From: CATQGW01 sp965242565
GTDB lineage: Bacteria; Chloroflexota; Dehalococcoidia; Bin125
Assembly (NCBI GenBank): GCA_965242565.1
Contig: OZ251457.1
Span: forward strand, 2,232,001 to 2,296,000
Direction: 5' to 3'
DNA: 64,000 nucleotides
Shown: positions 32,225-40,944 of the stretch, one piece after another
How the letters are laid out: each line of letters starts with the position of its first letter
Position numbering within the stretch: the stretch's first letter is position 1
Translations under genes and position numbers: made by a program
Notes under the pieces: generated by a model
What the model was told of the DNA's origin: nothing
Seen by the model: only the letters and a program-made list of their open reading frames with translations
Database searches by the model: none

Positions 32225-32668
32225 TCAGTTGTCGGCGGGTTGGTCGGTGATCGGGTCGGTGGTTTGGCCGGCGTGCGGGTGGTGCGGTCCCGGGTAGACG
32301 CGGAGGTGCCGGTATTGGGCGCGGCCGAGTTTAGTTTTGGGGAGCATGCCGCGGACGGCGTGCTCGATGACGCGCTCGGGGCGCTTTTCGAGCATTTCGC
32401 GGAGGGTGGTTTGGCGGAGGCTGCCGAGGTGTCCGGAGTGGCGGTAGTAGATTTTTTGCTCGAGTTTGCGTCCGGTGACGGCGACTTTGGCGGCGTTGAG
32501 GACGATGACGTAGTCGCCGAGGTCCTGGGAGGGGTGGTAGGCGGGCTTGTGTTTGCCGCGGAGGAGGCCGGCGATTTGGGTGGCGAGGCGTCCGAGGGGG
32601 CGGTCGGCGGCGTCGATCACGTGCCAGCGGCGCTCGACGCTATGCGGGTTGAGGACGGTGGTGGACAT
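32225..32668 (-). CDS. rplM: 50S ribosomal protein L13
   Basis: The 147-residue protein shows the L13 core: HVIDAADRPLGRLATQIA, DYVIVLNAAKVAVTG, RHSGHLGSL and RGMLPKTKLGR. It is an early-assembling large-subunit protein. The last 14 residues (GQTTDPITDQPADN) are not part of normal L13 and resemble tails on other proteins here. Its start overlaps the truA end by 29 bp. Confidence 0.95.
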   Translation of the reverse strand: MSTTVLNPHSVERRWHVIDAADRPLGRLATQIAGLLRGKHKPAYHPSQDLGDYVIVLNAAKVAVTGRKLEQKIYYRHSGHLGSLRQTTLREMLEKRPERVIEHAVRGMLPKTKLGRAQYRHLRVYPGPHHPHAGQTTDPITDQPADN

Positions 32669-33446
32669 GGTTGGGTTTCCATTCGGGGAGTGTGGTTTGA
32701 TCGTAGCGAACGGCGGCTAAGGTCAAACCCCTTGCGGGTGCGGTTGGGCCTGCGGAGCCGGGTTTGGCGGCATTGAGCGTAGCGCGGAAGGCATCCGGCT
32801 GGGCGCGTCCGCGGGCGACTTCGACGATTGCGCCGACCATGCGCCGGACCTGGTGCTGGAGGAAGGCGTCGGCGATGAAGGTCAGGGTATAGCGCGTGTG
32901 GGTTGGGTCGAGTGGGGCGATTGCGGCTGTGGACAGGCGGCGCACGGTGGGGCGCGGCTGGTTGGGTGGGGTGAAGGCGGCGAAGTCGCGCTCGCCGGGC
33001 AGGAGTTGGAGTGCGTGGGCGGCGCGGCAGGCGGCGAAGGGGGGCGGGATGCGCCAGGCGCGGGGTTCTTCGAGCGGTCGGCGCTGGGGGGCGATGAGCA
33101 GGTCGTAGCGGTATTCGCGCTCGCGGGCGTGGCGTCGCGGGTCGAATTCGGGGGCGACGGGTTGGACATCCTGGACGGCGAGGGCCTGGGGCAGGAAGTG
33201 GTTGAGGCCGCGCAGCCAGCGGTGGGGGGGCATTTGCCGTGTGGTTTCGAAGGATGCGACTTGTCCTGCGGCGTGGACGCCGGCGTCGGTGCGTCCGGCG
33301 AGGGAGACGAGGCGGGGTTCTTGGGTGAGTTGTGCTACGGCGTCTTCGAGGGCGCTCTGGACGGTGGGGAGGTTGGGCTGGGCCTGGGAGCCGGCGAAGG
33401 CTGCGCCGTCGTACTGGAGCAGCAGGGCGAGCCGCTGGGTGGTCAT
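32640..33446 (-). CDS. truA: tRNA pseudouridine synthase A
   Basis: The 268-residue protein has the TruA signatures: LQYDGAAFAGSQAQPNLPTVQ, the catalytic-Asp motif LAGRTDAGVHAAGQVASF, REYRYDL, FAAFTP and FLQHQVRRMVG. It makes pseudouridine at positions 38-40 of tRNA. It lies between rplQ and rplM, as in many Gram-positive-type alpha operons. Its last 29 bp overlap rplM, so the final residues depend on the rplM start. Confidence 0.93.
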   Translation of the reverse strand: MTTQRLALLLQYDGAAFAGSQAQPNLPTVQSALEDAVAQLTQEPRLVSLAGRTDAGVHAAGQVASFETTRQMPPHRWLRGLNHFLPQALAVQDVQPVAPEFDPRRHAREREYRYDLLIAPQRRPLEEPRAWRIPPPFAACRAAHALQLLPGERDFAAFTPPNQPRPTVRRLSTAAIAPLDPTHTRYTLTFIADAFLQHQVRRMVGAIVEVARGRAQPDAFRATLNAAKPGSAGPTAPARGLTLAAVRYDQTTLPEWKPNHVHHRPQPA

Positions 33447-33488
33447 GAGGCGGTCATGAGGCGGTTGGGGGGCGGCGGTGCAGGTGGG

Positions 33489-33914
33489 CTACTCGGCGTT
33501 GTCGGTTTCGGTTTGTTGGGCGGTTTCGGCGGTTTCGGCGGCTGTGGGTTCGGGCGCGGCGCGCTCGACGAGTTCGATGTGGGCCATGGCTGCGCCATCG
33601 CCGCGGCGGGGTCCGAGTTTGACGATGCGGGTGTAGCCGCCGGGGCGGTCCTGGAAGCGGGGGGCGACTTCGTCGAAGAGGCGGCGGACGATTTTTTTGT
33701 CGTTGATGACGGCGGCGGCCTGGCGGCGGGCGTGGAGGGTGCCGCGTTTGCCGAGGGTGATCATGCGTTCGGCGACGGGGCGGATGGATTTGGCTTTGGC
33801 TTCGGTGGTGACGATGGCTTCGTGACGCAGGAGGTCGGTGACCTGGTTGCGGACGAGAGCGGCGCGGTGAGAGCGGCTGCGGCTGAGGGCGCGGCCGGCT
33901 TTGCGGTGGCGCAT
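33489..33914 (-). CDS. rplQ: 50S ribosomal protein L17
   Basis: The 141-residue protein has MRHRKAGRALSRSRSHRAALVRN and GGYTRIVKLGPRRGDGAAMAHIELV, both diagnostic of L17. About 20 Glu/Thr/Ala-rich residues extend the C-terminus beyond the usual end. It is 12 bp after rpoA. Confidence 0.95.
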   Translation of the reverse strand: MRHRKAGRALSRSRSHRAALVRNQVTDLLRHEAIVTTEAKAKSIRPVAERMITLGKRGTLHARRQAAAVINDKKIVRRLFDEVAPRFQDRPGGYTRIVKLGPRRGDGAAMAHIELVERAAPEPTAAETAETAQQTETDNAE

Positions 33915-33926
33915 GGCGGGGACCTC

Positions 33927-35072
33927 TTATTCGTCGGGTTGTGCTTTGCGGAGAGCTTCGAGGAGAGCAGCGCCGAGGGGGCTGGGGGGGTCTTCGTCGT
34001 CGCTGATGGGTGGGGTGTCGCCGACGATGCGTTCTTCTTCGGCTTCGGGGTCGGCGGGGGGCGGGGGGAGTTCGGTGATGGGTTCGTCGTCGACGGGTGC
34101 GAAGACGCCTTCGCGGGCGCGGCGGAGGCGGGAGTCTTGTTCGTCGATGAGGCCCATGTCGTGGAGGCGTTCGGCGAGTTCGACGTAGGATTTTTCGCCG
34201 AAGTTGCGGAGGGTGAGGAGTTCGTCTTCGGATTTTTCGAGGATTTGGCCGACGAGCATGAGACCGCTGCGCTTGAGGCAGTTGTGGGCGCGGACGGAGA
34301 GTTGGAGTTCGTCGATGGAGCGGTTGTAGTCTTCGGCGGAGATGCCGAGGCGTTCGTTGGGGAGGAGTTGTCGTGGGGAGAGGGGTTCGCCGAGGGCGGC
34401 GAAGATGACGAGTTCGTCCTGGAGGAGTTGTGCGGCGGATTTGATGGCGTCTTTGGCGGCGATGCTGCCGTCGGTCCAGACTTCGAGCATGAGTTGTTCG
34501 AGTCCCGGGGCGCGGCCGCCGCGGGCGGGCTGGACTTCGTAGGAGACGCGACGGACGGGGGTGAAGACGGCGTCGAGGGGGATGGAGCCGATGCTGGTTT
34601 CGCCGTTGGCGCTGTCTTCGGAGGGTTGGAAGCCGTAGCCGGTCTGGACGTTCATGCGGACGCTGAGTTGGGCGTCGGGGTCGTCGAGGGTGGCGAGGTA
34701 GAGGTCGGGGTTGACGATTTCGTAGTCGGCGGGGACTTCGATGTCGGCGGCGGTGATTTGGCGCTGCCCGCTGGCGTGGAGGGACATTTCGGCGGGTCGG
34801 TCGGCGAGTGCGCGGAGGCGGATGGCGCGGAGGTTGAGGAGGAATTCGGTGGTGTCTTCCTTCATGGCGGGGATGGTGGAGAATTCGTGTTGGACCTGGT
34901 CGATGCGGACGGAGGTGACGGCGGCGCCGCGGATGGCGGAGAGGAGGACGCGTCGGATGGCGTTGCCGAGGGTGTGAGCGAAGCCGCGGGCGAGGGGTTC
35001 GGCGGTGACGCGGGCGTAGTCGGCGGCGGCCTGTTCGACGGTGAGTTTGGGGGGGTCGTGCTGCAAAACCAC
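33927..35072 (-). CDS. rpoA: RNA polymerase alpha subunit
   Basis: The 381-residue protein has the N-terminal assembly domain (LAHTLGNAIRRVLLSAIRGAAV-type segment at about 30-52) and the C-terminal helix-hairpin domain (LQLSVRAHNCLKR to EKSYVELAERL, residues 256-303). It nucleates RNA polymerase assembly and contacts UP elements and activators. It is about 60 residues longer than typical because of an acidic, Pro-rich tail (320-381) after the C-terminal domain. The start is GTG with GAGGAG some 12 bases upstream. Confidence 0.95.
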   Translation of the reverse strand: MVLQHDPPKLTVEQAAADYARVTAEPLARGFAHTLGNAIRRVLLSAIRGAAVTSVRIDQVQHEFSTIPAMKEDTTEFLLNLRAIRLRALADRPAEMSLHASGQRQITAADIEVPADYEIVNPDLYLATLDDPDAQLSVRMNVQTGYGFQPSEDSANGETSIGSIPLDAVFTPVRRVSYEVQPARGGRAPGLEQLMLEVWTDGSIAAKDAIKSAAQLLQDELVIFAALGEPLSPRQLLPNERLGISAEDYNRSIDELQLSVRAHNCLKRSGLMLVGQILEKSEDELLTLRNFGEKSYVELAERLHDMGLIDEQDSRLRRAREGVFAPVDDEPITELPPPPADPEAEEERIVGDTPPISDDEDPPSPLGAALLEALRKAQPDE

Positions 35073-35138
35073 TGTGGCGTGAGTCTCCTCGGTGGGCCGC
35101 GCGTTGGGCGCGGCGGTGGGGTTGCGCGGCTCGCGGGG

Positions 35139-35765
35139 CTAGCGCGAGTAGTACTCCACGATGGCGTTTTCGTCGACGCGCATGTCGATGTCTTCGCGCA
35201 TGGGGAGTGCGGTGAGTTCGCCTTCGAGTTGGGTTGGGTCGAGGTTGAGCCAGCCGGGGCGCTCGCGGGCGCCCTGCCAGGAGCGGGAGAGCTCGTGGAA
35301 TTTGGATTTGCGGCCGCGCTCGGTCCAGCCGATTTTGTCGCCGACTTTGGTTTCGATGGAGGGGATGTCGGCGCGGCGTCCGTTGAGGGTGATGTGCCCG
35401 TGGCGGACGAGTTGGCGGGCCTGTGCGCGGGATTCGGCGATGCCGAGGCGGTAGACGACGTTGTCGAGGCGGAGTTCGAGCATGCGGAGGAGGTTGTCGC
35501 CGGTGGCGCCGGGGCGTCGGTTGGCTTCGCGGAACATTTTGCGGAATTGGCGTTCGAGGACGCCGTAGGTTTTGCGGACCTTTTGTTTTTCCTTGACCTG
35601 GACGCCGTAGTCGGAGACTTTGCGTCGGCGCGGGGAGCGCTGGCCGGGGGGTTGGTTGCGGCGTTCGACGGCGCATTTGGGGGTGGCGCAGCGTTCGCCT
35701 TTGAGCATGAGTTTTTCGCCGGCGCGGCGGCAGATGCGGCAGACGGGACCGGTGTAACGCGCCAT
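35139..35765 (-). CDS. rpsD: 30S ribosomal protein S4
   Basis: The 208-residue protein is a zinc-type S4: the N-terminus has C-x2-C and C-x6-type cysteines (CRICRRAG, CATPKC), followed by YGVQVKEKQKVRKTYG and the RNA-binding S4 domain (RLDNVVYRLG, ARQLVRHGHITLNG). It is a primary 16S rRNA-binding protein. Length is normal. It lies 66 bp upstream of rpoA. Confidence 0.95.
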   Translation of the reverse strand: MARYTGPVCRICRRAGEKLMLKGERCATPKCAVERRNQPPGQRSPRRRKVSDYGVQVKEKQKVRKTYGVLERQFRKMFREANRRPGATGDNLLRMLELRLDNVVYRLGIAESRAQARQLVRHGHITLNGRRADIPSIETKVGDKIGWTERGRKSKFHELSRSWQGARERPGWLNLDPTQLEGELTALPMREDIDMRVDENAIVEYYSR

Positions 35766-35797
35766 GGGTTCGGCTCCTGTTCGGGGGGTGGGGTCGG

Positions 35798-36199
35798 TCA
35801 GGCGCGGCGGCGCTTGCGGGGGCGGCAGCCGTTGTGAGGGATGGGTGTGACGTCGCGGATGGAGAGGAGGGTGAGGCCGGCGGCCTGGAGGGCGCGGACG
35901 GCGGATTCGCGTCCGCTGCCGGGGCCTTTGACGTAGACGTCGATTTCGCGCATGCCGTTGGCCATGGCTTTTTGGGCGGCGTCTTCGGCGGCGAGTTGGG
36001 CGGCGAAGGGTGTGCCTTTGCGGGAGCCGCGGGTGCCGCCGGTGGAGCCGGCGCTGCTCCAGGCGACGGTGTCGCCGTTGAGGTCGGTCATGGTGATGAT
36101 GGTGTTGTTGAAGGTGGACTGGATGTAGGCGCGTCCGTGGGGGACGTTTTTGCGTTCGCGTCGTCGTCCGCGTCGGGAGGCGCCTCGCTGGCTGACCAT
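35798..36199 (-). CDS. rpsK: 30S ribosomal protein S11
   Basis: The 133-residue protein has the S11 motifs GRAYIQSTFNNTIITMTD, SSAGSTGGTRGSRKGTPFAAQLAAE and the end RDVTPIPHNGCRPRKRRR. It binds 16S rRNA on the platform. The N-terminus is short and basic (RRGRRRERKN). It lies between rpsM and rpsD as usual. Confidence 0.95.
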   Translation of the reverse strand: MVSQRGASRRGRRRERKNVPHGRAYIQSTFNNTIITMTDLNGDTVAWSSAGSTGGTRGSRKGTPFAAQLAAEDAAQKAMANGMREIDVYVKGPGSGRESAVRALQAAGLTLLSIRDVTPIPHNGCRPRKRRRA

Positions 36200-36213
36200 G
36201 TGGTGTTCTCTCT

Positions 36214-36594
36214 CTAGCGCTTGACGGCGCGGCGGCGGCCGGCGACGGTCTTTTTGGCGCCGCGGCGGGTGCGGGCGTTGGTGCGGGTGCGCTGTCCGCG
36301 CATGGGGAGGTTGCGGCGGTGGCGTTGTCCGCGGTAGCAGTTGATGTCGATGAGGCGCTGGACGTTTTGGCGGACCATGCGTCGGAGGTCGCCTTCGACG
36401 AGGTAGTCGCGGTCGATGATTTCGCGGAGGAGGGAGAGTTCGCCGTCGGTGAGTTCGCGCATGCGGCGGTTGGGGTCGAGTTGGGCTTTGTGGAGGATTT
36501 CGTCGGCGCGTGTGGGGCCGACGCCGTAGATGTAGCGGAGGGCGTAGGGGAGGCGTTTGTCGTCGGGGACGTCGACGCCGGAGATGCGGGCCAT
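36214..36594 (-). CDS. rpsM: 30S ribosomal protein S13
   Basis: The 126-residue protein begins MARISGVDVPDDKRLPYALRYIYGVG and ends with the basic RGQRTRTNARTRRG region that contacts tRNA. Length is typical. Only 38 bp separate it from infA, so the small rpmJ (L36) gene usually found here is absent. Confidence 0.95.
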   Translation of the reverse strand: MARISGVDVPDDKRLPYALRYIYGVGPTRADEILHKAQLDPNRRMRELTDGELSLLREIIDRDYLVEGDLRRMVRQNVQRLIDINCYRGQRHRRNLPMRGQRTRTNARTRRGAKKTVAGRRRAVKR

Positions 36595-36632
36595 GGCGCT
36601 GTTCCTCTCGCTGTTTTTCGTGGTTGGGTTGG

Positions 36633-36911
36633 TCAGTTTTTGAAGCGGTAGACGACGCGGCCGCGGGTGAGGTCGTATTCGGAGAGTTCGACGAGGACGC
36701 GGTCGCCGCGAAGGACGCGGATGTGGTTTTGGCGCATTTTGCCGGCGAGGTGGGCGAGGACTTCGTGTCCGTTGGGGAGTTGGACGCGGAAGGTGGCGTT
36801 GGGGAGGGGTTCGCGGACGACGCCTTCGACCTCGATTTTGTCCTGCTTGGGTGCAGGTGCGGGGCGGGGTGCGCGCTGTCCGCGCCGGTTGCCCGAGTTA
36901 CGTTTCGCCAC
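36633..36911 (-). CDS. infA: Translation initiation factor IF-1
   Basis: The 92-residue protein contains the S1/OB-fold of IF-1 (IEVEGVVREPLPNATFRVQLPNGHEVLAHLAGKMRQN-type segments, GDRVLVELSEYDLTRGRVVYRF). A basic Arg/Ala/Pro extension of about 20 residues precedes the core, longer than the common 72-residue form. It binds the A site during initiation. Gene order map-infA-rpsM is standard. Confidence 0.95.
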   Translation of the reverse strand: MAKRNSGNRRGQRAPRPAPAPKQDKIEVEGVVREPLPNATFRVQLPNGHEVLAHLAGKMRQNHIRVLRGDRVLVELSEYDLTRGRVVYRFKN

Positions 36912-36945
36912 GGGGTTGCTCCTCTGCCGCCGGCCGCCGGTGCGG

Positions 36946-37722
36946 TCAGTCGGGGAGTGTCAGGATTTGGGCCGGGCCGGATTCGCGGATTGCGATGGTG
37001 TGCTCGAAGTGGGCAGAGAGGCTGCCGTCTTTGGTGGACACCGTCCAGCCGTCGTCGAGCACGGTGGTCGCCGGGCTGCCGATGGTGGCCATCGGCTCGA
37101 GGGCGAGCACCATGCCGGGCCGCATGCGCATGCCGGAGCCACGGCGGCCGTGGTTGGGCATGTTGGGCGCTTCGTGCATGTCGCGGCCGACGCCGTGCCC
37201 GACGTAGCCGCGGACGACTCCGTAGCCCGCCGATTCTATCACTTCCTGGATGGCTGCGCCGATGTCGCCTTTGCGAACTGGGATACGCGAGGCGTGGATG
37301 CCGGCGAGGAGTGATTCTTCGGTGACCTGGAGGAGGCGTTGGGCTTCGGGGTTGATGTCGCCGACGCCGTAGGTGACGGCGGAGTCGCCGACCCAGCCAT
37401 CGATGGTTGCGCCGAGGTCGATGGAGAGGATGTCGCCTTCGTTGAGGCGTCGCTGGGTGGCGAAGCCGTGGACGATTTGTTCGTTGACGGAGGCGCAGAT
37501 GGCGTGGGGGAAGCCGTGGTAACCGAGGAAGGTGGGGATGATGTCGAGGCGCTCAAACTTGTCGAGGACGTATTGGTCGAGTTGGGCGAGGGTGATGCCG
37601 GGGCGGGTCATTTGGCGGAGTTCGGCCAGCGTTTCGCCGACCATTTGGCCGGGGATGCGCATTTGCGCGATTTGGGCGGGGGTTTTGAGGATGACCTGGC
37701 GTTGGGGGGTGTCGGTGGTCAT
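36946..37722 (-). CDS. map: Methionine aminopeptidase, type I
   Basis: The 258-residue protein has the pita-bread fold motifs: FPHAICASVNEQIVHG, the metal ligands in LSIDLGATIDGWVGDSA, GHGVGRDMHE and VLALEPMA, and a late HFEHTI. It removes the initiator methionine from nascent proteins. It has no SH3-like N-terminal zinc extension. It follows adk by 16 bp. Confidence 0.95.
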   Translation of the reverse strand: MTTDTPQRQVILKTPAQIAQMRIPGQMVGETLAELRQMTRPGITLAQLDQYVLDKFERLDIIPTFLGYHGFPHAICASVNEQIVHGFATQRRLNEGDILSIDLGATIDGWVGDSAVTYGVGDINPEAQRLLQVTEESLLAGIHASRIPVRKGDIGAAIQEVIESAGYGVVRGYVGHGVGRDMHEAPNMPNHGRRGSGMRMRPGMVLALEPMATIGSPATTVLDDGWTVSTKDGSLSAHFEHTIAIRESGPAQILTLPD

Positions 37723-37738
37723 GCGGGTGGGGGATGTT

Positions 37739-38455
37739 CTAGTCGGCGGGTGCGTCGTCGTTTGGGGCGGGGGTTTGGAGGGCGGCGAGGAGGTCGGCGG
37801 CGACGGCGTCGGGTTGGCGCGCGCCGTCGACGCGGCGGAGTTTGCCGCTGCGCTGGTACCAGTCGATGAGGGGGGCGGTTTGCTCGGCGTAGACGTCGAG
37901 GCGGCGCTGGATGGCTTCGGGGCGGTCGTCGTCGCGCTGGATGAGTTGGGCGGGGCAGCGGTCGCAGGCGCCTTCGGTTTGGGGTGGTGAGAAGGTTTCG
38001 TGGAAGACTGCGCCGCAGTCGGGGCAGCTCCAGCGCCCGCCGAGGCGTCGGAGGACTTCGTCGTTGCTCACGTCGATGAGCAGGGCGGCGTCGATTTGGG
38101 CGTGTTGGGCGGCGAGGGCGTGGTCGAGGGCTTCGGCTTGTTGGGTGGTGCGGGGGAAGCCGTCGAGCAGCGCGCCGAGTTGGGCGTCGTCGCGGTTGAG
38201 GCGGTTGAGGAGCATGGAGATGGTGAGCTCGTCGGGCACCAGTTCGCCGCGCTCCATGTAGCGCTGGGCTTCGCGGCCGAGTTCGGTTTGGTTGCGAACG
38301 TTTTCGCGGAACATGTCGCCGGTGGCGAGGTGGAGGAGTCCGGTGCGCTCGGCGAGTTGGAGGGCCTGGGTGCCTTTGCCGGCGCCGGGGGGTCCGAGCA
38401 GGATGACGTAGGCGGCGGGGGGGGCACCGGCGGGGGCGTCGTTGGGGGTGCTCAT
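37739..38455 (-). CDS. adk: Adenylate kinase, zinc-LID type
   Basis: The 238-residue protein has the P-loop GPPGAGKGT (residues 21-29), LATGDMFR, LLDGFPRTTQQAEAL and a LID domain with C144-x2-C147 and C164-x2-C167 for structural zinc, as in many Gram-positives and Chloroflexota. It balances AMP, ADP and ATP. Both termini carry short Ala/Pro-rich extensions. The start overlaps the secY stop (ATGA). Confidence 0.95.
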   Translation of the reverse strand: MSTPNDAPAGAPPAAYVILLGPPGAGKGTQALQLAERTGLLHLATGDMFRENVRNQTELGREAQRYMERGELVPDELTISMLLNRLNRDDAQLGALLDGFPRTTQQAEALDHALAAQHAQIDAALLIDVSNDEVLRRLGGRWSCPDCGAVFHETFSPPQTEGACDRCPAQLIQRDDDRPEAIQRRLDVYAEQTAPLIDWYQRSGKLRRVDGARQPDAVAADLLAALQTPAPNDDAPAD

Positions 38456-40200
38456 CGGATGAATCCCTCGTAGTTGCGCATGAGCAGTTGGGCTTCGATT
38501 TGGCGCATGGTGTCGAGGGCGACGCCGACGACGATGAGGAGGCCGGTGCTGGAGATGGTGAGGGCGGTGCTATCGGGGATGAATTCGGTGGCGAGGAAGG
38601 GGACGACGGCGACGAAGCCGAGGAAGAGGGCGCCGGCCCAGGTGATGCGTGAGAGGACGCGGTTGATGTAGTCCTGGGTGGGGCGTCCGGGTCGGATGCC
38701 GGGGATGAAGCCGCCCTGTTTTTGGAGGTTTTCGGCGAGGTTTTGCTGCTGGAAGGTGACGAAGGTGTAGAAGAAGGTGAAGGCGACGACGAGGACGAAG
38801 GAGAGGGCCCAGTAGAGGGGGCGGCCGGGGGAGAAGTTGAGTTGGACCCAGTCGGCGACGCGGATGATCCAGCCGGGTCGCTCGCCCAGGGTTTGGCCTT
38901 CGGCGATGTCGGGGGTGAGCGGGTTGTCGGGCTGTTCGAGGTGGGTGGGGATGTTGGTGAGGGCGATGAAGTTGCCTTGGGTGTCCTGGAGGGTGATGGG
39001 TTCGGTGCCGATTTGGTTGTTGTCGATGCGCCAGGTGGTGAGGGGTTCGCCGCCGGCGGGGTCGCTGCGGGTTTCGACGCGGGTGAGGACGTTGGCGTCG
39101 GCGGCCTGGTTGATGCGTTCGAGGACGTCGTCGAAGGTGTCTTCCTGCGCGTTCCAGGCGATTTCGGCGTTGTTGACGAGGAATGCGCCGTTGGGCGCGA
39201 GGTCGGGGAGGAGGGTGTTGAGTGGTTCGTCGGAGTCGATGGAGGCGAAGGGGATCTGGACGGCGGCGCGGGTTTGGCTTTCTTCACCGGCGGCGCCGGT
39301 GATCCAACCGGCGAGGACGGAGGGGAAGATGATGATGGAGAAGGCGAAGATGAGGGGGATCATGCCGGCGCTGTTGACGCGCAGGGGGATGTAGCTCTGG
39401 CCGCTCTGGCGGTACATGCGCCCGCCTCTGAAGACGCTGCGGGCGTATTGGACGGGGATGCGGCGCTGGGCTTCCTGGAAGAAGACGATGAGGGCGACGA
39501 GTGCGATGGCGATGGCGATGACGACGGCGATGCCGGACCAGCCGATGTCGCTCTGGCCGACGGAGTTGAAGAGGGTGGGGAAGCTGGCGACGATGCCGGC
39601 GAAGATGATGAGGGAGATGCCGTTGCCGACGCCTTTTTCGGTGATCAGTTCGCCGAGCCAGATGAGGAACATGGTGCCGGCGGTCATGGTGATGATGGCG
39701 GAGACGGTGGGGAGCCATTCTTCGGCGCCGAAGCCGATGCCCGTGATGGCGCGGGCGTTTTCGAGCAGGATGAGTTGTCCGTAGCCCTGGACGAGGGACA
39801 TGGGGATGGCGAGCCAGTAGGTGTAGAGCTGGATGCGGTTGCGTCCGGTTTCGCCTTCCTGGGCGAGGGCCTGGAGGCGGGGGATCATGGGCTGGAGGAG
39901 GTTCATGACGATGGAGGCGGTGATGTAGGGGTAGACGCCGAGGGCGACGATGGAGAGGTTGTCGAGGCCGCCGCCGGAGAAGAGGTTGAGGAAGCCGAGG
40001 ACGGGGTTGTTGTCGAGGGCGTTTTCGAGTTGGGTTTTGTTGATGTCGGGGATGGGGACATGGGCGACGAGGCGGAAGACGACGAGCATGGCGAGGGTGA
40101 AGGCGAGTTTTTGGCGGACGTCGGGCTGCCGCCAGGCGTCGACCAGTGCTTGGAGCAGTTTGGGGCGGGTGGGGCCGGCTGCCGTCTGGGCTCGTTGCAT
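38452..40200 (-). CDS. secY: Protein translocase subunit SecY with a large extracytoplasmic insertion
   Basis: The 582-residue protein has the ten-helix SecY plan (plug region NLFSGGGLDNLSIVALGVYPYI, RIPVQYARSVFRGG, NLQKQGGFIPGIRPG, LLIVVGVALDTMRQIEAQL). Ordinary SecY is about 430-450 residues. The extra length is an insertion at about residues 302-445 in the outer loop between helices 7 and 8. The insertion is hydrophilic and contains FDDVLERINQAAD (355-367) with a following strand-rich part, recalling the small IN motif of flagellar hook proteins. The core is complete, so function in protein export is secure. It lies between rplO and adk, with 4-bp overlap to adk. Confidence 0.93.
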   Translation of the reverse strand: MQRAQTAAGPTRPKLLQALVDAWRQPDVRQKLAFTLAMLVVFRLVAHVPIPDINKTQLENALDNNPVLGFLNLFSGGGLDNLSIVALGVYPYITASIVMNLLQPMIPRLQALAQEGETGRNRIQLYTYWLAIPMSLVQGYGQLILLENARAITGIGFGAEEWLPTVSAIITMTAGTMFLIWLGELITEKGVGNGISLIIFAGIVASFPTLFNSVGQSDIGWSGIAVVIAIAIALVALIVFFQEAQRRIPVQYARSVFRGGRMYRQSGQSYIPLRVNSAGMIPLIFAFSIIIFPSVLAGWITGAAGEESQTRAAVQIPFASIDSDEPLNTLLPDLAPNGAFLVNNAEIAWNAQEDTFDDVLERINQAADANVLTRVETRSDPAGGEPLTTWRIDNNQIGTEPITLQDTQGNFIALTNIPTHLEQPDNPLTPDIAEGQTLGERPGWIIRVADWVQLNFSPGRPLYWALSFVLVVAFTFFYTFVTFQQQNLAENLQKQGGFIPGIRPGRPTQDYINRVLSRITWAGALFLGFVAVVPFLATEFIPDSTALTISSTGLLIVVGVALDTMRQIEAQLLMRNYEGFIR

Positions 40201-40203
40201 CGA

Positions 40204-40743
40204 TCAGCTCAGGGTTGCGGGCGAGGTCTCGTCGCCGGCGTCGGCGACCGGCTCGACGTTGCTGTCGGCGATCAACTCGACGCTGCCGCCAGCGATCAAC
40301 TCGACGCTGCCGCCAGCGGCAAGAATTTTGGCGCGGGCGGCGGGGGAGACGCGCTCGGCGCGGAGGTGGAGGGCGCGTTGGATGGGTCCGCCGGCGAGGA
40401 TTTTGAAGGGTTGGGCGGGGCGCTTGAGCAGGCGTGCGCGGACGAGGGCGTGGGCGTCGACGGTTGCGCCGGGGGGGAAGCGGCGGGCGAGGTCGACGAC
40501 GTTGATTGCCTGGTATTCGATGCGGTTGCGGTTTTTGAAGCCGCGGCGCTTGGGCAGGGTGCGCATCATGGACATTGCGCCGCCCTCGAAGACGGAGTTG
40601 TAATCGCGCCCGGCGCGGGAGCGCTGGCCTTTGAGGCCGCGTCCGGAGTAGGTGCCTTTGCCGGAGGCGTTGCCGCGCCCGACGCGCTTGCGAGCTTTGC
40701 GCGCGCCGGGATTGGGGCGCAGGTCGTGCAGCCGCAGCGGCAT
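40204..40743 (-). CDS. rplO: 50S ribosomal protein L15
   Basis: The 179-residue protein has the basic Gly-rich N-terminus (RKRVGRGNASGKGTYSGRGLKGQRSRAG) and the ILAAG end of L15. About 30 extra residues follow, including the repeat GGSVELIAGGSVELIAD, encoded by a short tandem DNA repeat at about 40260-40320. L15 is a late-assembly protein near the peptidyl-transferase region. Confidence 0.94.
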   Translation of the reverse strand: MPLRLHDLRPNPGARKARKRVGRGNASGKGTYSGRGLKGQRSRAGRDYNSVFEGGAMSMMRTLPKRRGFKNRNRIEYQAINVVDLARRFPPGATVDAHALVRARLLKRPAQPFKILAGGPIQRALHLRAERVSPAARAKILAAGGSVELIAGGSVELIADSNVEPVADAGDETSPATLS

Positions 40744-40745
40744 GG

Positions 40746-40931
40746 CTACTCCTCCAATTCGACGACGGTGACCAGATGGGAGACTTTGAGGATCATACCA
40801 CGCACGTCGGGGGTGTCGGGTTTGCGGACGGTTTGGCCGAGTTTGCGGAGGCCGAGTGATTTGATGGTTTGGGCCTGGTCGCTGCGGTAGCCGATGGCGC
40901 TTTTGGTCCAGGTGACTTGGAGTTGGGGCAT
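40746..40931 (-). CDS. rpmD: 50S ribosomal protein L30
   Basis: The 61-residue protein has the L30 layout: LQVTWTKSAIGY, TIKSLGLRKLGQTV and DTPDVRGMILKVSHLV. Length is typical. It lies between rpsE and rplO as usual. Confidence 0.94.
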   Translation of the reverse strand: MPQLQVTWTKSAIGYRSDQAQTIKSLGLRKLGQTVRKPDTPDVRGMILKVSHLVTVVELEE

Positions 40932-40944
40932 GGTGGGTTACTGC

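Noticed and set aside
32853..35837. 994-residue + strand open frame across the rpoA region
   Set aside because: It is antisense to truA, rplQ, rpoA and rpsD. Its Gly/Ala/Glu/Val-only composition is the shadow of C-rich coding on the other strand.
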